NCBI GenBank assembly: GCA_019750135.1
Contig: JAIEOV010000007.1
Span: 1 to 64,000, forward strand
Length of the DNA: 64,000 bases
Reading direction: 5' to 3'
Origin: Reyranella sp.
GTDB lineage: Bacteria > Pseudomonadota > Alphaproteobacteria > Reyranellales > Reyranellaceae
Part shown: in pieces, positions 51,921-58,829 of the stretch
How the letters are laid out: every line of letters begins with the position of its first letter
Position numbering within the stretch: the first letter of the stretch is position 1
The notes under the pieces: generated by a model
Seen by the model: only the letters and a program-made list of their open reading frames with translations
What the model was told of the DNA's origin: nothing
The model's database searches: none
Made by a program: the position numbers and the translations under genes

Positions 51921-52307
51921 ATGCCGCGCGCGGGCGGGGTGCGTGATATCGCGGCCTGCCTGACGGCGCTGGTTTCCATCTCCGCCCTGGCGCTCGCGCA
52001 GGACGGCAGGGCGTTCGTCGACTGCGTCGACCCCGCCCACCCGCAGGACACGCTGTCCATCGTCCTCGACTTCGATCGGCAAGCCGTTGCCGGCGCGGTG
52101 CCGATCAATTGGGCCTGGTTCACCGGGACGTTGGTGCTGTTCTAGCACAGCGCGCTGATCAACGGCCACCAGCATACGATGCAGTCCTACATCCTCGATC
52201 GAACGACACAGTCGATCGAGATCTGCGACTTCGCCGCCGGCCAGGGCCAAGCCTGCAGCCGTCGCCCGTGCGCGACACTGCCCACCGCCGTCCGCGCCGA
52301 CAGGTGA
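51921..52307 (+). pseudogene. small exported protein gene split by TAG
   Basis: The frame starts MPRAGGVRDIAACLTALVSI with a signal-like segment cleaved near ALALAQ, then VDCVDPAHPQDTLSIVLDFD RQAVAGAVPINWAWFTGTLV LF. A TAG follows at 52143-52145 and the same frame continues HSALINGHQHTMQSYILDRT TQSIEICDFAAGQGQACSRR to a TGA. The continuation keeps coding character and Cys content, so this is one gene with a nonsense codon (probably CAG to TAG). Confidence 0.5.
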
Positions 52308-52476
52308 TTGTGCCGATGGACGGCGCGGATGCTCAGCGCATGCAGCCAGCACCCGGGCTGGCATGCCATTGCTTCATGACCCCCTCCGCATGACCCGAGA
52401 CGTCCGGGCCGGTGCCGTGCGAATCCAGGGTCATCTTCGTGAAGGTCAGGGTGCTGTAAGGTAGATAGGGCGCGTG

Positions 52477-52710
52477 TCACCGCCGCGGCAAGGCCTGCAG
52501 CGGCACCGTCCAGTCGTTGCGTCGGCAGGCCGGCAGCCCGCCGGCGCGCCGGTATTCGGCCACCGTGCAGGACGAAAACCGCTTGCCGGTCTCGGCGGCG
52601 ATCGACGCGCAGATTTCACGGTCGTGATGCCGGCCCGCCATGCGCTGCAGGATCTCGCTGCAGCGTGCGTCCCACCGGCGCGCCAGCCGGCGCCTCGGTT
52701 CCACTCTCAT
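52477..52710 (-). CDS. small HTH-like phage regulator candidate (paralogue 2)
   Basis: 77 aa: RWDARCSEILQRMAGRHHDR EICASIAAETGKRFSSCTVA EYRRAGGLPACRRNDWTVPL QALPRR. Same block as the 49181-49504 protein (A-A-x-T-G-K-R-F, then C-R-R-N-D-W-T-x-P-L) without that protein's 40-residue N-terminal extension. It accompanies repressor 2 as paralogue 1 accompanies repressor 1. A GGAGGG ribosome-binding site stands before the ATG. Confidence 0.55.
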   Translation of the reverse strand: MRVEPRRRLARRWDARCSEILQRMAGRHHDREICASIAAETGKRFSSCTVAEYRRAGGLPACRRNDWTVPLQALPRR

Positions 52711-52815
52711 GTCGCCCTCCCTTGATCGACCGCCCACGCCTCCGGCGCGCGGGTCAGTTGCGCGGGTTCGCGCTGAAACGGCTTCGGTCCCTTGGCCAAG
52801 CGGGCGTGGCGCGCC

Positions 52816-52901
52816 CCCATCGGAGGCCAGGTCATCGGAGGCCACGTCATCGGAGACCACGTCATCGGAGACCACGTCATCGGAGACCACGTCATCGGAG
52901 G
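52816..52901. repeat. 15-bp tandem repeat, about 5.7 copies
   Basis: Unit GTCATCGGAGACCAC (first copies have GGCCAG or GGCCAC). Copies start at 52816, 52831, 52846, 52861, 52876 and 52891, the last truncated. The end of the Cro-like gene (stop at 52892) falls in the last copy. The unit length is a multiple of three, so frames stay open through it, but no gene is assigned to the repeats themselves. Confidence 0.85.
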
Positions 52902-53116
52902 GTCTCGCCGGGCTGGGGCGGTGCACCGAACACGTCGGGGCGCAGTTCGTAGCGCGTGACCTGCCCGGCGAGGGCGGTTTCGATGGGGATGCAGGCGGTC
53001 GGACCGACCCGGCCGCGCCGCAGCCACTGGGCGACATGCGATTGTGTCTTGCCGATACGCCTGGCCAGGGCGGTCTGCCCGCCAGCCAGGGATACGGCCC
53101 TTCTGAGAGGTTCCAT
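52892..53116 (-). CDS. YdaS/Cro-like HTH protein
   Basis: 74 aa: MEPLRRAVSLAGGQTALARR IGKTQSHVAQWLRRGRVGPT then IPIETALAGQVTRYELRPDVFG. This is the YdaS antitoxin/Cro-like family (Q-T-x-L-A-R-x-I-G-x-x-Q-x-H-V-x-x-W...V-T-R-Y-E-L-R-P-D), the usual lytic-side repressor divergent from a CI gene. 75 bp separates the two starts, and that interval holds the operator dyad. Confidence 0.8.
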   Translation of the reverse strand: MEPLRRAVSLAGGQTALARRIGKTQSHVAQWLRRGRVGPTACIPIETALAGQVTRYELRPDVFGAPPQPGETLR

Positions 53117-53137
53117 GACCCCGATCTTACGCCACCA

Positions 53138-53175
53138 CAGTTATTGACGTCAAGAACCTACGTTATCAATAACTG
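53138..53175. promoter_or_regulatory. CI/Cro operator dyad and repressor-2 promoter
   Basis: Arms CAGTTATTGA (53138-53147) and TCAATAACTG (53166-53175) are a perfect 10-bp inverted repeat with an 18-bp spacer. Overlapping them, TTGACG (53144-53149), a 17-nt spacer and CAATAA (53167-53172) form the plus-strand promoter for repressor 2. It sits between the divergent Cro-like and CI-like genes. Confidence 0.65.
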
Positions 53176-53191
53176 CGCTAGCATCGCTGTC

Positions 53192-53926
53192 ATGACAAAC
53201 ATCGGTGAACGGGTCAGAACGGAGCGGCGAGCCAAAGGCTGGTCGCAGGCGGAGCTTGCGCGGCGCGTGACACGGGCCGGCTACTCCATCACGCAAGGCG
53301 GCATCGCCCAGATCGAGCGGCGCGGCGACACTGAGCCAAAATCGATCGTGCAGCTCGCGCAGGCGCTGCAAGTGTCGGTGAACTGGCTGCAGTCGAACCG
53401 GGGGGACAAGCTGACGGGCGTGTCGCCGGACGACGACGACGATCAGCTGTTGCTCGCAGAAGGCGGCAAGCGCGGCCGCAAGGGCAGCCTTGCGGCGATG
53501 AGCGCCGCGGCGCGCGCAGGCAGCGGACGCCCGCCCCTGCAGGTTTTTGCCTCGGCGCAGGGCGGCAACGAAGGCGCCATGCTGCTGTCCAACGAGCCGG
53601 TGTCGTGGATCCCGCGCGACCCGCGTCTCGAAGGCATACAGGAAGCCTATGGCTGCTTCGTGTCGGGCGATTCGATGGAGCCGGCCTACGAGCGCGGCAA
53701 CCTGCTGCTGGTCAATCCCTCGAGCGAAGTCTCGCCGGGCGACGACTGCGTCTTCCTGCGCGAGACCGCCGACGGCTCGCGCTACGTGCTGATCAAGCGG
53801 CTGGTCCGGCGCAACGAGGGAAGCTGGACGGTCAAGCAGTACAATCCGGCCAAGACCTACACCCTGTCGCGCAAGGAATGGCAGAAGGCCCATCTGGTGA
53901 TCGGCAAGTACAACCGCGCCAGCTGA
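53192..53926 (+). CDS. CI-like S24 repressor 2
   Basis: 244 aa, same architecture as repressor 1: HTH GERVRTERRAKGWSQAELAR RVTRAGYSITQGGIAQIERRGDTEPKSIVQLA, an extended acidic/basic hinge (SPDDDDDQLLLAEGGKRGRK), then the S24 peptidase SGDSMEPAYERGNLLLVNPS (Ser) and YVLIKRLVRRNEGSW (Lys). The ATG at 53192 is preferred. It forms a classic divergent switch with the Cro-like gene. Two such repressors in 3.6 kb suggest a duplication, or a second immunity region from another phage. Confidence 0.9.
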   Translation: MTNIGERVRTERRAKGWSQAELARRVTRAGYSITQGGIAQIERRGDTEPKSIVQLAQALQVSVNWLQSNRGDKLTGVSPDDDDDQLLLAEGGKRGRKGSLAAMSAAARAGSGRPPLQVFASAQGGNEGAMLLSNEPVSWIPRDPRLEGIQEAYGCFVSGDSMEPAYERGNLLLVNPSSEVSPGDDCVFLRETADGSRYVLIKRLVRRNEGSWTVKQYNPAKTYTLSRKEWQKAHLVIGKYNRAS

Positions 53927-53954
53927 CCTGGGGATAACTGAAAGTTCTTGATTA

Positions 53955-53970
53955 AATAACCCAGGTTATT
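53955..53970. promoter_or_regulatory. 16-bp palindrome, likely repressor operator
   Basis: AATAACC-CA-GGTTATT is a perfect palindrome 29 bp before the ATG at 53999, within a TTGATTAAATAACCCAGG / TTATTATAT promoter-like stretch. The TTATT/AATAA half-sites resemble those in the repressor-2 operator. Confidence 0.5.
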
Positions 53971-53998
53971 ATATGGTGGCTCCAGAGCAGGAGCCGCC

Positions 53999-54328
53999 AT
54001 GTCCTCTGATGAAGCCCTCGCCCGCCGTGCCAGACGCCTGTCGGCCTGGCAGGCCGATCGCACCGCCCTCATGGGGCAAGCCGACGCCTTCGTCGTCGTC
54101 TCGTGGTGGCAGGAGAGAAGCAGCGACGGCCGTGCCGGCGACTACGAGTACGAGCACCGGCCGACCCTGAACGACGCCCTCGATACGTACCGGGAATACG
54201 AAGACGGCGAGTTCCGCCGGGCCCGCGCCGTCGGCATTTTCGCGGTCAAGAACGGCCTGCCGATCGGCGGCCGGCTCGAGGCCGCGCAGATCCTGCGCCT
54301 GATGCAGGAAACGCGGCGGGCCACGTAG
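53999..54328 (+). CDS. small phage/early protein, unknown
   Basis: 109 aa: RRARRLSAWQADRTALMGQA DAFVVVSWWQERSSDGRAGD then a charged DDE/R-rich middle and FAVKNGLPIGGRLEAAQILR. No family recognised. Expression appears controlled by the palindromic operator immediately upstream, as for an SOS- or repressor-controlled gene. Confidence 0.55.
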   Translation: MSSDEALARRARRLSAWQADRTALMGQADAFVVVSWWQERSSDGRAGDYEYEHRPTLNDALDTYREYEDGEFRRARAVGIFAVKNGLPIGGRLEAAQILRLMQETRRAT

Positions 54329-54458
54329 CCGGCCGCACCGAACCTCCGATTTGTGCGGAATGCCACTCTGTCGCTCAGGGAGTTGTGTTACCGACCTCGC
54401 CGAGCTCGTGCACCTTCACCAGCTTGGACGATGCCCAGATGCCGAAGGAGGGGCCGTC

Positions 54459-54698
54459 ATGTCGCTGTTCAAGCGCAGCAACGACATCGAAGTCAGCCTC
54501 AGCCCGGAGTTCGACCGGGAATATGAGCCCGGGCAGACGCCGGCCCGTTCTGGAATCTATCGCTGCCGGGGATGTGGATGCGAAGTCGTCGCCCTGGGCT
54601 CGCAACCGTTCCCAGCGGTGAGTCACCCGAAGCATTCCCTGAACCAGGGGGCAGTTCGCTGGCGACTGGCGGTCGCCGCACAGAACGAACCGCATTGA
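54459..54698 (+). CDS. small zinc-ribbon-like protein
   Basis: 79 aa from MSLFKRSNDIEVSLSPEFDR. Contains YRCRGCGCEVVALGSQPFP, a C-x2-C-x1-C arrangement that suggests half of a zinc ribbon, and HPKHSLNQGAVRWRLAVAAQ. An excellent AAGGAGGGG ribosome-binding site precedes the ATG. It may mark the right edge of the prophage or the host side. Confidence 0.55.
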   Translation: MSLFKRSNDIEVSLSPEFDREYEPGQTPARSGIYRCRGCGCEVVALGSQPFPAVSHPKHSLNQGAVRWRLAVAAQNEPH

Positions 54699-54705
54699 GC
54701 CTCGG

Positions 54706-55094
54706 TTAATGCCGAAGCTTTGACTCCGGGTTGCTGTCCAGCCAGCGGCGCGCGGTAATCACGCTGGAAAAAACGCGCATGGGGCGGCGCGCTGACAGCA
54801 GGACACCGAGGATTCGCGCGAGCGCTTCGCTTTCCCTCTGCTGCTCCGACAGCACCACGGCGAGGGGGCCATGCCGCCGGTCGTGAAAGCTTCTAGCCCG
54901 GCAACCACCGACATCACTTCCGGAAAATCCATTTCCGGTACCCCGGCCCGCCAATCGAAGAGCTTTCGATATTCGAGAGCCCCGGCGCCGATGACCGCTT
55001 CCAGATAGGCCTCTACATCGGCCCGCGTGATGCCGCCCTCTGCCTTGACGGAAACAAACTGCCGTCTCGAATCAATCAGGTAATGCATCGCCAT
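54706..55094 (-). pseudogene. STAS-like domain protein, frameshifted
   Basis: The first frame from 55094 reads MAMHYLIDSRRQFVSVKAEG GITRADVEAYLEAVIGAGAL EYRKLFDWRAG. Near 54885 the matching sequence moves to another frame: PLAVVLSEQQRESEALARIL then PMRVFSSVITARRWLDSNP. Together these align with the intact paralogue at 55876-56292. A single-base indel therefore breaks the gene. Confidence 0.6.
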
Positions 55095-55425
55095 ATGCGA
55101 AGACTACCACGGAGGCGGGCAGAGAGGTTCACCATCGGGGTGATGCTTGATCGCCCCATCGGATTTTCTCTTGCTGTTCATCTGCATGCAGGCCGAGCTG
55201 GAGCCGGATCCGGCCTCACCAGAAGCGGTGGTTGGTATCGGCTGCTCACTGGACGGACGCCGCAGCACCTATTGTTAAGGATGAATCGCCAAGCGTGGAG
55301 CAAGGCACGCTACAGAAAGGCGAGTTGTTCCCGCCAAACCACTAGATGCAGTAGGTGGAATCTTATCGACAGGATTTTTTCATAAAACCACAACCTTGAC
55401 TCGTTTGTATGGCGTTTATCTCGTC
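55095..55425. other. intergenic interval
   Basis: About 330 bp without a convincing gene. Near its end, TTGACTCG at 55396-55403 and GGCGTTTATC at 55411-55420 could be a promoter for the gene at 55426 and recall the phage late-promoter motif, but the spacing differs. Confidence 0.3.
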
Positions 55426-55809
55426 ATGAGCACCACCTTGCCGACAGAACCCAGCCCCCTGGCCACTCTGGCCAACCGATGCCTTGCCGAAGCGCCATCG
55501 CGCGCGCTGGACGTCGAGATCTATTGCGCCATCCACGGAATCGAAGACGGCAACGAACTCGCGAGCCCCGCGCTCATCGAGGCACGAGCCAAGGGCGATG
55601 TGCTGATTGTCGAGCCGGGTTTGTGGGACTGGGTCGAAGTTCCCCCTTTCACCGGCGTGCTCAAGTACGCCAAGTCCTTGCTGCCCGACGGCGTCTACAC
55701 GATCTCGTCCGACTCGCGGATCGTCTGCGCGGCGGCGCTGCGGGCGCTCGCCCTCACCGACGCGCCACCCCTGCCCCATCTCAGCCTGCGTAGCGAGCAG
55801 TTGGGCTGA
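55426..55809 (+). CDS. hypothetical protein
   Basis: 127 aa: LATLANRCLAEAPSRALDVE IYCAIHG, then SPALIEARAKGDVLIVEPGL, FTGVLKYAKSLLPDGVYTIS and ALRALALTDAPPLPHLSLR. The A-L-D-V-E-I and F-T-x-x-(L/I)-x-x-A-x-x-L-(L/V)-P-(D/E)-G pattern is common in small proteins from alphaproteobacterial phages and hosts; function unknown. It lies alone between the two STAS-like loci. Confidence 0.55.
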   Translation: MSTTLPTEPSPLATLANRCLAEAPSRALDVEIYCAIHGIEDGNELASPALIEARAKGDVLIVEPGLWDWVEVPPFTGVLKYAKSLLPDGVYTISSDSRIVCAAALRALALTDAPPLPHLSLRSEQLG

Positions 55810-55875
55810 GAGAATTTCGGTCCCACCCTGCAGCTTGCCGTAAGGCGGGCGAACTTCCCACAAGGGTAAGCCAGG

Positions 55876-56292
55876 TCAGCCGGCGCCGAAAACCGTCGGC
55901 CAGGCCGCCACCCGCCCATTGGGCAAGCCCACGGCCAACCAAGCGTAGGCCATCTCGGCATCGCGAAAGATCTTCAGCGGCCGGCTGGCGTCGACAACAC
56001 TCTCGAAGAGCCGGACGCGATCATAGACTTCCTCGGAACCGGCGATGACCGCGACGCTGCCCATCGGGCCCAGGCTCTCGTGCGCGCGGACACGGGCACC
56101 GATCGCGGCCATGTCGTCGCCGCTCAAAGCGAGCCGGCTTTGCGTCATGTCGAGCACCTTGCGGTAAGACAAGGTGGCCGCCGCCTCCAGCCCGTCGAGA
56201 TAGTCCTCGATGTCCGTCCTGCCGAGCTCGCCCGTGGCCTTGGCCGACACGAGCCGCGCGGCGTGATTTACACCCCAAACGATCGGCATCAT
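55876..56292 (-). CDS. STAS-like (SpoIIAA-type) domain protein
   Basis: 138 aa: VWGVNHAARLVSAKATGELG RTDIEDYLDGLEAAATLSYR KVLDMTQSRLALSGDDMAAI GARVRAHESLGPMGSVAVIA. The alternating strand-helix pattern and central LDMT correspond to small STAS/SpoIIAA-like anti-sigma-antagonist or lipid-binding folds. No partner kinase lies nearby. Paralogue of the broken gene at 54706-55094. Confidence 0.65.
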   Translation of the reverse strand: MMPIVWGVNHAARLVSAKATGELGRTDIEDYLDGLEAAATLSYRKVLDMTQSRLALSGDDMAAIGARVRAHESLGPMGSVAVIAGSEEVYDRVRLFESVVDASRPLKIFRDAEMAYAWLAVGLPNGRVAAWPTVFGAG

Positions 56293-56372
56293 TCCCCTCC
56301 CCGCCAGAACCCCGAGCCGTTAGCAGAATCCGGGACGAAGTCCCGTGGCATTCAGGTGACCTTTGGGTTGGC

Positions 56373-58829
56373 TCAAGGATAGAGCGGCACCCGGGCGCGC
56401 ATGGTCATGTCGGCCGCGACGATGGCGAACGGCAACGTCGGGCACATCAGGGCGAGCGGCACGCGGCCGGCGACGATGTCGATTGGTGCGGCGTCCAACG
56501 CGTCCATCACGCCGTGCGGGACATCGTCCAGAACGGCAACGGTATCGCGCCAACCATCGGGCGCCAGGCGCAGCTCATCGGCCAGCAGCGGGAGGCGGAA
56601 GGCCAACCGCGGCGCAACCACCAGGGCCCAGGCTTCCGGCCGGCGGCGGACGAAAGCGATCATGGCGTCGGCCAGCGGCCCCTCCAGCCGGACGGGCCGA
56701 TAGTCGCCGTCCTCGAACAGGGGTGACAGGCGCCGACGCAGCGCCAGCACGCGCGCAACCATCGCCTGCTTGATCACGCCGTCTCGCCAATGCGCAGCCA
56801 GCGCCGGCAGCGGTTCGGCGGGCGGACCCGAGACGCGCCGATGCCAGTCCACCGCGCGGCGATTGTCGGGATCGACCAGGCTCAGGTCCCAGAGCTCACC
56901 GCCCTGGTAGAGATCGGGCACGCCGGGCACGGTCATGCGCAGCAGGCACTGGGCCAGGCCGTTGAGCGCGCCGGCCGGTGCGATGCGCCGCACCAGTCCG
57001 GCGATGTGCTGCAGCAGCTCGGGCTGTGCCGCCTCCGCCACGAGCGCCACCGTGAAATCGCGCGCCGCGGCCTCGTAGCCCTCGTCAACGGCGGCCCAGT
57101 CGCTGGCGAGCTTGGCCTCGCGCAACGCCTTCTGCTGCCAAGCGACCAGTCGCTCGGCGAAGGCGGTTCGTCCGGCGCGGTCGCCGATGTCGAGATCGAA
57201 AGGCCAGGCGCCGACGATCGTCTGCAGCAGCAGGGCGATATCGCCGGCGGATGGCGCGCCGTCACGCGTGAGCGGCCGGCTGGCCTCGACCCAGTCGCGT
57301 TGCAGCGCCGCCCACTCCCCCGCCATGCCGCTCAGCACGGCGAGCCGCGCCCGCACATCCTCGCCGCGCTTGTGGTCGTGGGTGGCGGTGGCCAACAACG
57401 CGCGCGGCCAGTCGGCTCGACGGCGCTGCATCCGTCGATGGAAGGCATCGGCGTCGAGGGCGAAGGTGGCGGGATCGAAGCCGACATCGTTGCGCGACAG
57501 CAGGCGGCCGTAACGATAGAAGCCGGTATCCTCGACCGCCTTGGCCGCGATTGGCGAGCTGAGCTGCTGAAAACGCGCGACAGCACCGGCACGATCGGGC
57601 TCGCTGAAACGACGCAGCACCAAGTCGATCGCCCATCGGTCGGTCGCCAGACAGGTGCGCCGTGCGCCGGCCGCGGCGCGGTCGAGCACGGCCCGATCGG
57701 CCGCGGAGAGCACGCCATCGCGGGCATAGGTGCGATAGACCGGGAAATGCGCCAGCAAGTCGCCCAGGACCCGGCGCAGCAACGGGCGCGCCAGCTCGCC
57801 GCCGGAGAAGCCCGCAGCACAGGCGTCGAGCTGGGCGCCGAAGCTGCGGGCGAGGATCTCGCGACGCGCCGGCTCCTCCTCGGCGGCAAAGTCGGTCGGC
57901 CGGCCGCTCAGCCGGGACCAGGCATCGGCGAGCACACGCTCGCCGGCCGGGTCGTGCTGCAAGGCGCTGATCTCATCCATGAAGTCGTAGCCCGTGGTGC
58001 CGTCGCAGCCCCAGTCGGCCGGCAGGGCCTCGCCGCCCAGCAGGATCTTCTCGACCACGAGATAGGCGCCAGGCTTCAGCCGCGCGCGCAAGGTCCGGCA
58101 GTAGGCGGCGGGATCGCTGAGGCCGTCGACATGGTCGATGCGCAGGCCGTCGACGATGCCCTCGGCATGCAGGCGGAGCGGCAGGGCATGAACGGCCTCG
58201 AAGGCCTCCGGCTCCTCCATGCGCAGGCTGACCAGCTCGTTGATGTCGAAGAAGCGCCGCCAGTTGATACGATCGCCGGCACTGCGCCACCAGGCCAGGC
58301 GCCAATGCTGATGCTCCAGGTCGCCGTCCACGGCAGGCAGGCGATGCGAGAAATAGACGAAGGCGTCGCCGTCGCGGGCGATCTCGCCCGCGGCCAGCAC
58401 CTCGTCGGGCTGACGGCCGAGGATGGGCAACAGGACCTTGTCGTCGGCATCCCAGTCGATGTCGAACCAGCGAGCAAAGCGGCTGGCGCGGCCATGGCGC
58501 AGCACGTCGGCCCACCAGGCGTTGGCCGTGTCGGCCGCCATGTGGTTGGGCACGATGTCGAGGATCAGCCCCATGCCTGCCTTGGCGAGCGCCGCGGACA
58601 GCGATCGCAGGCCCGGTTCGCCGCCCAGCTCGGGATTGACGCAGGTGGCATCGGTCACGTCGTAGCCATGCTGCGAGCCCGGCCGCGCCGTGGCGATCGG
58701 CGAGGCGTAGAGGTGGCTGACGCCCAGGCGTGCGAAGTACGGCACCAGCGCATCGGCATCGGCGAAGGTGAAGCCGCGATGGAATTGCAGGCGCAGCGTA
58801 GACGCCGGAGTCGAAGGAGGGGGGGTCAT
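56373..58829 (-). CDS. treY: maltooligosyl trehalose synthase
   Basis: 818 aa, usual TreY length. GH13 subfamily 26: it starts TLRLQFHRGFTFADADALVP YFARLGVSHLYASPIATARP, then region I DIVPNHMA, region II GLRIDHVDGLSDP (nucleophile Asp), region III YLVVEKILLGGEALP (Glu acid/base) and the C-terminal PGVPDLYQGGELWDLSLVDP block. Converts the reducing end of maltooligosaccharides to a trehalose end. The ATG at 58829 overlaps the malQ stop by 4 bp (ATGA), so translation is coupled. Confidence 0.97.
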   Translation of the reverse strand: MTPPPSTPASTLRLQFHRGFTFADADALVPYFARLGVSHLYASPIATARPGSQHGYDVTDATCVNPELGGEPGLRSLSAALAKAGMGLILDIVPNHMAADTANAWWADVLRHGRASRFARWFDIDWDADDKVLLPILGRQPDEVLAAGEIARDGDAFVYFSHRLPAVDGDLEHQHWRLAWWRSAGDRINWRRFFDINELVSLRMEEPEAFEAVHALPLRLHAEGIVDGLRIDHVDGLSDPAAYCRTLRARLKPGAYLVVEKILLGGEALPADWGCDGTTGYDFMDEISALQHDPAGERVLADAWSRLSGRPTDFAAEEEPARREILARSFGAQLDACAAGFSGGELARPLLRRVLGDLLAHFPVYRTYARDGVLSAADRAVLDRAAAGARRTCLATDRWAIDLVLRRFSEPDRAGAVARFQQLSSPIAAKAVEDTGFYRYGRLLSRNDVGFDPATFALDADAFHRRMQRRRADWPRALLATATHDHKRGEDVRARLAVLSGMAGEWAALQRDWVEASRPLTRDGAPSAGDIALLLQTIVGAWPFDLDIGDRAGRTAFAERLVAWQQKALREAKLASDWAAVDEGYEAAARDFTVALVAEAAQPELLQHIAGLVRRIAPAGALNGLAQCLLRMTVPGVPDLYQGGELWDLSLVDPDNRRAVDWHRRVSGPPAEPLPALAAHWRDGVIKQAMVARVLALRRRLSPLFEDGDYRPVRLEGPLADAMIAFVRRRPEAWALVVAPRLAFRLPLLADELRLAPDGWRDTVAVLDDVPHGVMDALDAAPIDIVAGRVPLALMCPTLPFAIVAADMTMRARVPLYP

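Larger units (their letters stand above)
21155..54698. mobile_element. prophage (podovirus-like late module), limits approximate
   Basis: The minus-strand block contains, from 49065 down to 21155, terS, terL, portal, a small gene, scaffold, SU10-type major capsid, head/tail adaptor, nozzle-like tail protein, collar/fibre proteins, endolysin and spanins. No tape measure or long-tail tube gene was seen, which favours a short-tailed particle. Immunity genes lie at 49595-53926. Two cargo blocks interrupt the late genes. I found no integrase, excisionase, primase or polymerase, and no flanking direct repeat or tRNA, so the ends are inferred from gene content only. Confidence 0.85.

Noticed and set aside
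52816..52901. CRISPR array
   Set aside because: Repeats are contiguous 15-bp units without spacers; this is a simple tandem repeat. No Cas genes nearby; the Cas4-like domain at 36871 belongs to a helicase fusion.
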